Under the pieces are notes generated by a model. It had not been told where the DNA came from, did no database searches, and saw only the letters and a program-made list of their open reading frames with translations. Below are positions 21,166 to 32,300 of a DNA stretch of 64,000 nucleotides, in pieces; positions within the stretch are counted from its first letter, which is position 1, and every line of letters begins with the position of its first letter. The position numbers and the translations under genes are program-made. The stretch is from Aricia agestis (taxonomy: Eukaryota > Arthropoda > Insecta > Lepidoptera > Lycaenidae), in NCBI RefSeq assembly GCF_905147365.1, contig NC_056408.1, positions 19,158,001-19,222,000 of the forward strand. Direction: 5' to 3'.

Positions 21166-23850
21166 ATGGAGGAGCCCGACCCGGGGGGACCTGGTCCCCC
21201 CGTTGGTTTTTATATTACTGTGTCTAATGATTCGAGCATGGATACTGACACCTCATGCTCAGTAAATACTACTAGTTTCTTAGCAGACAGAAGCATAAAG
21301 GTCGTAGTTGACGGCGAATGCTCGGAAACTCAGTCTGTTAATGCTGGTGTCCCTCAGGGCTGTGTGCTATCGCCTACTCTATTCATACCGCATATCAATG
21401 ACATGTTACAAACCAACGGCATTCATTGCTATGCGGATGATAGTACAGGTGATGCTGTATATACCGGCTCCCCTAATATTTCTCGGCAAAATATCACTGA
21501 GAGTCGAAACGAACTTGTGTCTAAGGTGGAGAATTCATTGGAGAAGGTCTCTGAAGGGGGTAGACGTAACTTAGTCCAATTCAACCCTACCAAGACACAA
21601 GTCTGCGCGTTCACCACTAAAAAGTCACCAATGGTCGTTTATCCTCGTTTTGAGGGCACATCTTTAACCATCTCCCCTAGCATTGAGATATTTGGCGTCA
21701 ACATATCGAGCGAAGTCCAGTTCCGATATCATCTTGAGGGTAAGGCCAAATTAGCCTCGAAGAAGCTTGGTGTTCTTAACAGAGCGAGACAGTACCTACT
21801 TCAGCCCGGACCAACGCCTACAACTCTACAAGGCGCAGGTTCGGCCTCATATGGAATATTTTTCTCAACTCTGGGCAGGGGCGCCAAAATACCAACTGCT
21901 CCCTCTGGATCGTATCCAACGAAGGGCTGCTCGAATTGTTGACTGCCATAGTGTTTCAAACAGCTTGGACCCCCTGGAATTACGCCGAGATGTAGCTTCA
22001 CTCTGCATCCTCTATCGGTTGTATCACGGGGAGTGCTCTGAGGAATTGTTCGGAATCATACCACCTGCACTACTTTTCGCTATCGTCCCACGCGAAAAAC
22101 ATACCATCCTCATCACCTTGATGAGTGGCAGTCTTCCACAGTGCGTTTTTCGCGTAATTTTCTGCCGCGCACTGTAAAACTCTGGAATGAACTGTCACCA
22201 GCAGTATTTCCGGACCGATACGACCTGCAAACCTTCAAGAAAAGAGCGTATTCCCTCTTAAAAGGCCGGCAACGCACCTGCAGCTCTTCTGATGTTGCGA
22301 GTGTCCATGGGCGACGGTAGTTGCTTACCATCAGGTGACCCGTTTGCTCGTTTGCCCCCTTATTTAATTAAAAAAAAAAACTAGAAAACGTCCAGCGATT
22401 CCTAGAAAGCGGTGCAAAAAGTGCCAGAAAAAAATTAAAAGGGACCCAAAAAAGGCTAATCCGAATATCAATTATTGTTCTACAAATATATTATTATACT
22501 AGTAATCTGTGATCAATTGCATGTGTCTTAGCGACACCGAAATCCACAATGTCCCTAAACAAGACGTTATTCCTGAAACGCAGACAAATATGAGTACAAC
22601 TGAAAAAACCCAGGGCTTAGATTCACGGGTCGGTAGGATGCTGTATAAAGATACAGACTCTTCTCCTTATATTGTCCATATACAAAAGGTACCAAAGTCG
22701 CCTAATGAAAACATAAATTTTCAACCCATAGTGTTTGGCCATTACTTAAAAACAAATAACATTAAAATTGTTGTAGATGGTAGTATTAAGAAAATAGCCA
22801 GAAACCGATTATCTGTAGCCTTTTCTTCATATAATGAAGCCAATAGTTTTATAAGTAACCCTCAATTTAATTCAAAACAATTTAAATCTTTTATTCCATC
22901 CTTTCAGGTAAGTAGAATAGGATTAACTGTTAGAGGTATACCTGCCGATTGGTCCGATGATGATGTTATTAATAATATTACTTTACCAATTGGATGTGGT
23001 GAAATATTAAAAATTAGGAGGTTAAAGAAAAAAACAATAGTGAATGGAACTGCTCAATTTAATAACACCGAATCTGTAGTAATAACATTTGACGGACAGA
23101 CATTACCAAAGAGAGTCTTCATGTGCTATAATGCACTTCCTGTAGACTTATATATATTCCCTACAATACAGTGCATCAATTGCTGTAGATACGGACATGT
23201 CAAAAACCAATGTCGGTCAACGCCTAGATGTTTTAGGTGTGGTCAAGGGCATGCTGGTGATAGTTGCTCAGTTGAAGAGGAGTGTATTTATTGTTGTATT
23301 TGCCACGGTTCGCACATTGCAACTGATAAAAATGCCCAGAATTCCAACGCCAAAAATCAATCAAGGAATCAATGGCTCATAATTGTCTATCCTACTCAGA
23401 AGCTTCGAAGTTACATCCTCCCATTTCAAAATTATATTCTGACGTGTTAGTGTCATTTAGTGCTTCACCATCATTGCCTGTAAATACACAAAAATCATTT
23501 TTAAACAATAATAATAAACAGAATTTAAATTTAATACAACGGTCATATAAAAAAACTGTTTTCAAACAACCAAAATCGCCACAGTAACAACAAAATGGGT
23601 ATGACAGACAAACACATAATAGTTTAATAAAATATTATAATCCTCCAATACGAGATAATGGATCTGTATATCCAGCTCCCGGTATTAACATAGATTCGAT
23701 ACAAGAAACAATTTTAGCATTAAACAGACTGATTACATCATTATCATCTTTATCACCGTCCAACGCTGCCATATTCACAACTGAATCACAAAGTAATACC
23801 ACTTCCAACAATGGACAAGATAGTCCAGTCGAATTGCCGCAGCGTAGTTA
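21166..23850 (+). pseudogene. I-type LINE ORF1 (Gag-like, CCHC zinc knuckles)
   Basis: Begins MEEPDPGGPGPPVGFYI. The frame is interrupted at 21275 by the Jockey insertion and resumes at 22385 in the same frame when one copy of ACTAG is removed. Two stops follow (TAG 22500, TAA 22503). The long frame then has an RRM-like region (LTVRGIPADWSDDDVINN) and two knuckles, CINCCRYGHVKNQC and CFRCGQGHAGDSC. A frameshift near 23372 and a TAA near 23586 break it again; the last part overlaps the start of ORF2. ORF1 packages element RNA. Inactive. Confidence 0.82.
21276..22379 (+). mobile_element. 5'-truncated Jockey-type LINE fragment
   Basis: Flanked by ACTAG (21271-21275 and 22380-22384). Starts inside the reverse transcriptase: VNAGVPQGCVLSPTLF, then IHCYADDS (active-site Asp pair), and continues to a C-terminal LWNELSPAVFPDRYDL with frameshifts. 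The coding end and 3' region (KGRQRTCSSSD; GGCCGGCAACGCACCTGCAG) and the poly(A) tail match the SINE tails at 3688-4054 and 38206-38524. Confidence 0.9.
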
Positions 23851-25265
23851 GTAAAAAACATGAAATCATTTTTTTAATTAATAAATACAAACCCTACAAG
23901 AGACATGGCTCAAGCCGGAATCACTTTTCAGGATTTCTGGCTACACATGTCTTAGGGAAGACAGATCAGTTGGGTATGGTGGTACAGCCATGCTCATCAA
24001 ACACCATCAATCATTTCATCACATTCCTCTTCCATCACATCACTCTGATTTTTCAATCATTTCAGCATCTGTAAATAAAACATGTTTTGTTTCATTGTAT
24101 ATACTTACCTCATCCTTCATACTGCATTTTCTCTGAAATAAAAGGTATTATTAGTCAATTACCACAACCAGTGGTAATACTAGGAGACTTCAATGCCCAG
24201 CATCAGTCATGGTGGAGTCACAAAGACAATCAATGGGGTTACGAAGTTTTAGACTTAATTGATTATAATAAACTGTGTATTCTTAATTCTGGCCAACCGA
24301 CTAGGCGCACTGCTCCTCATGAAGGTTGTAGTGCACCAGACTTGTCAATATGTTTACCAAATCTATCATCAGTTTTTCATTGGTATGTGTTGGAGTCAAG
24401 TCATGGAAGTGATCATTTTCCTATAGTTCTATCATTTCCAGGTAAAGGTAAAAATAAATCAAATCAGTCTGCATCAATTAAATATCATATTAACAGTAAT
24501 TCTAACTGGGATAAATTTCAAACTTCACTCAGAAGTCAGTTATCTTTTCTTCCTGAAATATCATCAGAAAATGAGTCACTATGTGCTGAGGCACTGACTG
24601 CAGCATTTATTAAAGCTGCTGATGAATTATTTCCGAAAAAAAATACTTCACGTCATCATACACCGTCTCCACCTTGGTGGGATCAAGAATGTACAGCTGC
24701 CATTAAGAATAGGAAAGAGATTGAAAAACAATATAATACAAATCCAAACATAGCCAATTACCAACTGTATCTTGATTGTGTTAAGGATACTAAGAAATTA
24801 TTCAGAAAAAAAAGTTACTTAGTTGTAGAAATTTTTGCTTATCGTTAAATCCAAGTATTCATCCTACCATAGTATGGAAAAACATAAGACGGTATAGATC
24901 TGCATTCACTTCCCCACCTCACCCTATATCGGAATCTTTAGCTTCCGAGTTTCTAGATAATTTAGCTCCTCCCACTATTACTACTGAACCTCCTCCTCCT
25001 TTACAAAATGTAAACTTTGAAGACCTAAATTCGCTTTTTACAATAGATGAGTTAAAAGGTGTAGTACAAAACTTAAAAGATTCTTCCCTGGATTAGATGG
25101 CATTCCATATTCTTTCTTTCAACATGCTGATGAGGAAATTTTGCAGTACTACCTCAAGTTATTAAACCAAATTTTAATAACTGGTAATTTACCCACTTCA
25201 TGGAGAAAACAAAAAGTTATTCCAGTACCAAAACCCAACAAACCCCCATCTTTGGCTACATGGCT

Positions 25266-26058
25266 GCGTTCCAGATGACGTTAATTTTGACCAAAACGCT
25301 CAAAACGTCCCCTTCTGCCGTTCCCTTTGGCGACCGGGGTCGTTTTGATAGCGGCTATGATGTCACTCATGACGTCATCATTTTCGCTCAAAACGACCCT
25401 TGACGAAGATGGGTCAAAGTGGGCGTTCTAGTTTTTTTTAAATTTTAACGTAACTATATCGCGAAAGCCATGTTTGGAAAGTTTTCAGGAGAGAGTAGAG
25501 ACAAAAAAACTTTATATTATTTCATTACAAATAATATTTTAATTAAATAAATTAAATAACATCTCATCTCTCCTATACCTGTTGACTTACTCGTACTTGA
25601 CTAAGCATTAAGCGGTATTGTTACCTAACGTTTATATGTATATTGTGACAATAGTCAATATTCAAAATATGTGGTTTTGTTATTGAAATATGATTCAATG
25701 TGAAAACTCAAATATAATAAAAGTTTAACTATATTAAAATATGATTACTTAAGTAAAAAAATGTAATAAGTACTAAAAACGAAACAAATATAATATTATG
25801 TACCTACATATTTTATTAAAATAAATGTAACTATAAACAATAAAATTACTTTTATTTACGGCTTGAAGAAAAGGATCGTAATATCCAAGTTCGGTTCAAT
25901 GTACCTATGTATAAAAAAAAATAGTTCTTTTTTTAAACTTTTCTCAAAACGATCCATAATCCGTTCCACTTGAGTTTGTATCACTGACGCTCACAAGCTA
26001 GTGGAACGGAAAAAACTACGGTCTTGAGCGTGAGCGTTTCTAACGTCATCTGGAACGC
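25266..26058. mobile_element. Non-autonomous DNA transposon in the LINE
   Basis: 793 bp bounded by perfect 18-bp inverted repeats, GCGTTCCAGATGACGTTA (25266-25283) and complement (26041-26058), with subterminal AAAACGCTCA/TGAGCGT motifs. No coding region. Superfamily not assigned. Confidence 0.75.
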
Positions 26059-26061
26059 GGG

Positions 26062-26478
26062 GCACTAAACACTATGACTAGCACACACTAGGTCACAACA
26101 CTTAGCACTAAGTCCAAACACTAATCACTAGGTCCAATCACTAAGCACTATCACTGTCCTAGGTCGTAGCCAAGTCGCAGGTTTCACTGGTTCACTCACT
26201 ATTGATCACTTGATGTCACTCCTAAATCACCTCGAAGATCGCTCAGATCGAACTGAATTCTCGGGCCGTCTACCTGCGGCTTTTTATATGGCGAGACGAA
26301 TTCCAGAAAGTCCCCGATTCACGTAAACAAGTATGGGAACCTTCTAGGAGGCTCGAGCATGTACCACCTAGCGCCATCTAGTTTCGAGTAGGGGATTTAT
26401 GTGTAGTGTGTCCCCTGATCAGTTTCACTGGTTTGCCGCTAGATGGCACCACATGTCCGTATACCATGTACCGTAACA
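26062..26478 (-). repeat. Solo-LTR-like segment
   Basis: On the minus strand it begins TGTTACGGTACATGG, has a promoter-like CCATATAAAAAGCC near 26285, and continues with repeats of CTAGTGATTAGTG type. This looks like one LTR of an LTR retrotransposon whose 3' edge abuts the DNA transposon. No internal coding region, primer site or target duplication seen. Confidence 0.45.
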
Positions 26479-28293
26479 CTATGATAATATTATTATAAGT
26501 ATCCTAAAGGAAAAGCTAATTCAATTTGGTTTGCCTTTAATTTTAGTAAATTTCATCATTAATATTTTAATAGAAAGAATAATAATTTTAAATAACTCTA
26601 AGGAAACTAGAACTGTTCGAAAAGGTATTCCTCAGGGGTCAGTTTTAAGTCCATTACTTTACGATATTTACACATCCGACTTAGAAAATTTACTAGATTT
26701 GAGTATCATAAAATTACTTCAATATGCAGATGACAAGACTATTTATGTAATTAATAGTTCTATAAATATTGCTTGTAGAGATCTTATTAACGTTTTGAAA
26801 CAGTTAAAATCTTGGATGGACAAGCATGGGCCATGGCTTAGACTTGTCGATCAATAAAAGCTCCGTCATCTTATTTACCCGTATGCGTATGCCTCCTCCT
26901 ATTACTATTATTTATGATGGAGTGCCAATTCCCGTTAAAGACAAAGTCAAATTTTTAGGGGTGTATATAGATGGAAAATTAAATGGCAACGCTCACATCG
27001 ATTACATCTGTTCCAAATGTGAACGGCTTCTAAATATGTTAAGGTGTTTATCTGGTGTTTGGTGGGGATCACACCCATTTACTATGAAATTAATTTACAA
27101 TGCAATAATCAGAAGTGTCCTAGATTATGGCACTTTTCTTTTGGAGCCATGTAGCATAACTGGTTTACAAAAAATGGACAAAATACAAGCGAAAGCCTTG
27201 CGTATAATCTGCGGAGCTATGAGATCATCTCCAATAAACGCACTTCAGTTGGAATGTTGCGAACCTCCTCTTCAACTCCGTCGACAATATCTGGCGGATA
27301 AATATTTTGATCGTTGCTACCAATTTAAAAATCACCCCTTAATTCTCAAACTCAGAACTTTATTTCATCTGTGTCATAGTAATAATAAATACTGGCTTCA
27401 TAAATCTCATCCCTTACTTCTCACTAGCTATCGTAAATTCTTAGTTATTGACGCCCCCTCTTTTCGGTCTCAAATCTTTCCATTATTTGATTCAGTATAT
27501 GAAGCACTAACTCTTATGCCAGATATTAGACTAGGCATTGGCATTAAAAAACTGATACATATTTTGCTAACAATATATTTAAGTAAGTACATCACGAATA
27601 ACAATTGGCAGGGTTACCACCACATAATATATACAGATGCATCTAAGAATACAGATAGTTGTGTTGGAGTTGGTGTCTACCATTTACAATATAATATTGT
27701 ACAAAAAGTAAAGTTTCCACCTGAAACATCTGTTATTACAGGAGAGTGTTACGGCCTTTTTAAGGCTGTTGAGTATATTTTACTTAATCGGCGTTAAAGA
27801 TGATGATTTGTGTGACTGTGGAGAAGTAGGTGACTTGAACCACATTATCCTTTCGTGTTCCCTCCATGATCATTCCCAATTGTATCATAACTTCTCTTTA
27901 ATTCCTATACCATTTCCTACTTCTGTAAATATACTACTTGCTTCCAATGATAAATATGTATATAATTGTTTATCTAATTACTTAACATTAAATAATATTA
28001 ATATTTAGAATAAGTTATATTTTATTTAGTTTATTGTAGAATTTAATTTACGAAAATACCACACTGTTTTAATTAACTTTCTTTCTTCCAAATTCCGTTA
28101 CCTACCTTTTTATATTCCTTTCGCCGTTCCTTACCTTTTTACCTTGTCTGTGGCACAACTTTTATCATTGTTTTATTGGCAAATAAAACGAGGACAAGAG
28201 TCAACTTAAAAAAGCGGGAAACACTATTTTTCTCTAGTTGCTTTGTAATGTTCTTGATATAATTATTCGTAAATCGTAGGTAAGATATTAATA

Positions 28294-28578
28294 CAGCTAT
28301 CCCGAACCCGCGGCCCGCCGGGACTGTATCTATGGCCCGCGTGATGTTTAACCATTTTGAAATTCACACCCACCGACAAAATAATGTAGTCGTCGTGAAA
28401 TTTATTCCACTTTATAAATCATTAATTTTGAAGAACAGAGCATGTTTTTTGACGGAGTTACTCTTCCTTAGTTTTTATTATTCGTAGGTTTTAACCCTAA
28501 AAAATTTTTGTTGCGGCCCGCAACACCACGACCAAAACATGTTTGTGGCCCGTTTGAAAAAAAGGTTGGGGACTACTG
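28294..28578. mobile_element. hAT MITE with 8-bp duplication TATTAATA
   Basis: 285 bp, ends CAGCTATCCCGAACCC and the near-complement of GGTTGGGGACTACTG. TATTAATA on both sides (28286-28293, 28579-28586). Contains GCGGCCCGC motifs and the motif at 28445-28487 that recurs near 49.4 and 51.7 kb. Confidence 0.9.
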
Positions 28579-28586
28579 TATTAATA

Positions 28587-29386
28587 CGATTCAACATAGA
28601 CTAATGACTATCAATATATTTAATAATTATACTGCTGCTGCTGCCAGCAAAGAATACTAAACCGTTAACCGGCTATATAGTGAGTGTTACATAGTATAAT
28701 GAGAGAATGTCATATTATGGCATTCTCTTTGTAGTGAGGATAAATGATTTAAAAGACAAAGTCAAATAAATAAAATCAAGTTTATTAATATGAAATTGAG
28801 AATAATATTCGGAGAAACTTGGATCTATACGTCTTATTTAAAATTATACCCAAAGCTGAACAGTTTGCTTGTACATTTAAACGCGTTAATCTCACGAACT
28901 ACGGTACCGATTTTTAATTATTTGGCAGATATAGATTATGGGGTACACAAAGGCTACATTTTCGCGGGAAATGTACGGTTCACGGGGAGGTACTACATAT
29001 GAAACTTCATATGTAGTACGGGAGGCTCCATCGTGGTTCGTGGGTATCGCAGACACAATAGATTTTCAAATTTCGATTGTTATGAGGCAGCCGTCTGCCG
29101 CTTGGGGATTGATGGGGTATAATAAGATAATACCTATCACTACATAATATTATATTATGTATGTTATGGATAGCACACTATAGATGGGTGCACTACTATT
29201 ATATTTTTGACTTGGCTTACAAGTTACAACGAATCTACTGATACCAACAACTCTACCGGCACCTGATCATCAAAACCAGTTGGGCATCAGTACAATTTTT
29301 ACAGCCTACCTAGGCCAAAGGTTATAGGCTATATCTGATACTAACAGTGGTTATCATTTAAACACAAGTTACATTATAAATTATTA
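28587..29386. other. Intergenic, 3' of gene B
   Basis: AT-rich. Has a perfect palindrome at 28991-29020 (GTACTACATATGAA, two central bases, then its complement) and a perfect 10-bp-arm stem near 28710 (GAGAATGTCATATTATGGCATTCTC). No coding signal. Confidence 0.5.
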
Positions 29387-32300
29387 TCACTGATTATTAA
29401 AGTTACTATCATTCAATTCAATATTTTGATGCTGTCTACTTAAATGATTTTTTAAGTTTGCGTTCTGCGTATAGGATGCGTTACATAGGGTACATTTGTA
29501 TTTCTTGTCACTGATAATATGAGATTGCATGTGAACTTTGAGTCCTCGTAACCTCGGGTAGCTCTTACCGCAGCACTCACATCTAAAGTTTCTTTCTCCT
29601 GTGTGACTGACCATGTGTTCTTTTAATCTCGACGGCAGATAGAATCTCTTATCACATAGATCACACTGGTGCTTCTGTATCTTTAGGTGGAACCTCCTGC
29701 AATGCTCTCTTAGCGATTTGCGACTGTCGTAAGCTCGGTCACATTGCTCGCACTGGTACATCCTCTCTAGTCCGTGCGCTTCGATCATGTGGCGATATCT
29801 AATGGTACTGGAGAAAAAGGCTTCGTCACATTTGCTACATTGATATGCCGCCTCCTTTTTGTGCATTCTTGCTACGTGTATGTACCTCGTGTACTTCGAT
29901 TTGAACGTCTTGCCACATTCTTTGCATTGGAAGTACTCGTCGACTTTTTTGTGGGTCTTCTGATGCACCGCGAGCATCCGCTCCTCGAAGTAATGTGCGC
30001 CGCAAATATCACAAATAAAAGACCCAAAATGTTCCGCCATATGCTTTTTTAGCGCATGAAAAAAATTGAAATTGGCATTACATTCTAAGCAGGTCAGTGT
30101 GCCAGAGGTAAGCCGAAATTTTAAAAAGTCGTCAGCCGCATTATGTACAACTTTCTCGTGAGAGTTCACGAGGTGTTCTTTTAAGATATCTAGATCTTCT
30201 ATTCGTTCTGAACACAATCTACAGTCTATTCTAAAAATGTCTAATTGCAATTTTTTGTTTGCTACATAAACGTCTTTAAATGTTTTCGGGTCGTGGGCGA
30301 GTGAATGTTCTCTTAGCTTGTTGGGATCTGTAAAGATCTCCCGGCAATAAATACAAAAATAGTCACTAAAAGATGTGTCGAAGGGTTGTGCGAATGAATT
30401 TTCCACTATAGTGTATAAATTTTGCATGGACTTGGAGCTATTCAATCCGGTCAATTCATTTGGTGATTCACCTAAAACATTAAGAAACATTAAAACAAAT
30501 GTAAGGAATATTAAACATTAACAAAATAAAATCAAATAAGTACCTAAATGATTAAAGAATATTCCATCGAGTTTATAGTATTGGTACCAATAACTATTTA
30601 AAATGTTAATATTTAAAGGAACAGATTAAACATATTCTCATGACTTACCATGGACATCAACTTTTATTTTCTGTATTTTTTTCTTTACTTTACTAGATTT
30701 AATAGCGATTTCTAGTTTCCTGTCTTTATTCTTATTCAATTTCGATTTTTTTCTTTTCCTTTTTGGTGATATATTTTCTATAGTAATTTCCAAATCTTCG
30801 TGACCTAAAGCAAACATGCCATTATTAATTTATTAAGTACTAGTGATTAATAATTAATAACTGTAAAGTTCTGTATAATATGTTAGTTATACCTCGATCG
30901 TGTTCACGTGGTCTACTGATAATAATTATATGTGGCAAATTATATAAAAATCTATCCAGTTGTTCTTTGTATTTGAGAATTTAAACATTCAAACAAACAA
31001 ACTTTTCAGATTGATAGGTACCTATTCATTTTATGTATACAGGGTGAAGTAAAAATAAGTTATAATAATTAACTGAGGTAATTCTTGGATTAGGGTGTAT
31101 CCAAGAAGCAGAACTAAATATATGTACGCAACCCGATTTTGGAGAAAAACGTACTTAAAATCTTTGAAAAAAAAATTGTGTTACAGGCTTACAGCCCTGT
31201 CCACTGTACACTACTCCACTTTTTTTTTTTTTTTTTTTTTTCGAAAGGGTCTAAGCTACTGGTCTGGTTAAGACCATGGTAGTTTAATCGTGGCTATAAC
31301 TAGTCTGTTGCTAGTTGGTTTGGAAATAAACAATGAGGGGGGCCTGGCCCCCTCCCGTAAAGTCACACGTGTGACATTCTAGACGGGCAATATTGGGGAG
31401 AGCTACGAAAACAGGCTATTTTTATCTGACGTGGGGACACGGGTCCCCCCTGCTCTTAAGGGGTCCGACCCCTTACTCACTCTCAGACGAGTGAGGCTGC
31501 TCGCGCGCGGTAGCACAAACTAGCTGCGTACGAGTTATCGCGGTAGATGAGCTCAAGTTATTAATGTTATTGCTTAAAAGAGGGCCGTCCCTCTCCCCTT
31601 CCGAGTCCGGTTGGGGTGACATACACGTGTATGTTCTAATGTCAAAGTAATTGGTAGAGCTCTCTACGACAATGTCGCGGTCGCGGTCATGATTTAGGTA
31701 ATACTCCACGTGGACTTTCATTCATTGTCTTAGATTCGAACGTATCGATTGGTCAAACGCGAGTAGATCGCGTGATCGTATGAACCAATCAACGCGTCGA
31801 AAATTTTTCATTCAAGGCTACTAGCTCCACATACTTTATAATTGTGTGGTTCCCACAGAAATGGATATAGTTAGAACTGCCATGTGTATGTACTTCGCGT
31901 GCCATCGGCCATCGCGTTCCCAAACGTTGTACAATGTCAAAATTTCAAAAGTCTGTTCTTTAGTCTGCGCCACTACTAGGTACATATAACTAATCTGTGG
32001 TCTGCGCTCCACCGTTATCGGAATCGGACGTCAATCGAAATTCTAAAAATGTCTAATTGTGCCGTATTGGGCTGTGGAAATTCGACTAGAAACGTTGGTT
32101 TAAATAGTGGATACGTTTCTTTTCATCGGTAAGTAATTTTATTATTAAATCATGTGTCCTTTATTTTAAAATCAATTATTTAATGTTAATCGTGGGTGGT
32201 TGTAGTTTTTACTATGAAATCTACATAACTGCGTGTGTACCGCATGATTCATAATACATTGCCGCTTTAGTTAGAAAATTATAGAGCCCGTTCTGTTTGT

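Larger units (their letters stand above)
23811..28008 (+). pseudogene. I-type LINE ORF2: endonuclease, RT, RNase H
   Basis: Starts MDKIVQSNCRSVVSKKHEII, overlapping the end of ORF1. Endonuclease: PVVILGDFNAQHQSWW and SSHGSDHFPIVLSF. RT: SPGLDGIPYSFFQ near 25090, then interruption at about 25258. It resumes near 26515 with LIQFGLPLILVNF, having lost part of the palm. VRKGIPQGSVLSPLLYDIYT and LLQYADDKTIY carry the active site. After a frameshift at about 26830 come KVKFLGVYIDG and the RNase H start (IIYTDASKNTDS, GECYGLFKAVEYIL). A deletion joins this near 27785 to a C-terminal CDCGEVGDLNHIILSC zinc motif. Not functional. Confidence 0.85.
20995..28200 (+). mobile_element. I-type LINE with RNase H, interrupted by two insertions
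   Basis: Order: 5' region, Gag-like ORF1 (21166 to about 23850), ORF2 (23811-28008) with endonuclease, reverse transcriptase and RNase H, and an AT-rich 3' end. Interrupted by a Jockey fragment (21276-22379) and by a block of DNA transposon plus LTR-like sequence (about 25260-26478). The RNase H domain and zinc-knuckle ORF1 place it in the I group. Exact ends were not determined. Confidence 0.8.

Noticed and set aside
26062..26478. Possible full LTR retrovirus-like element
   Set aside because: Only one LTR-like segment, no gag, pol or env region; recorded as a solo-LTR-like repeat.
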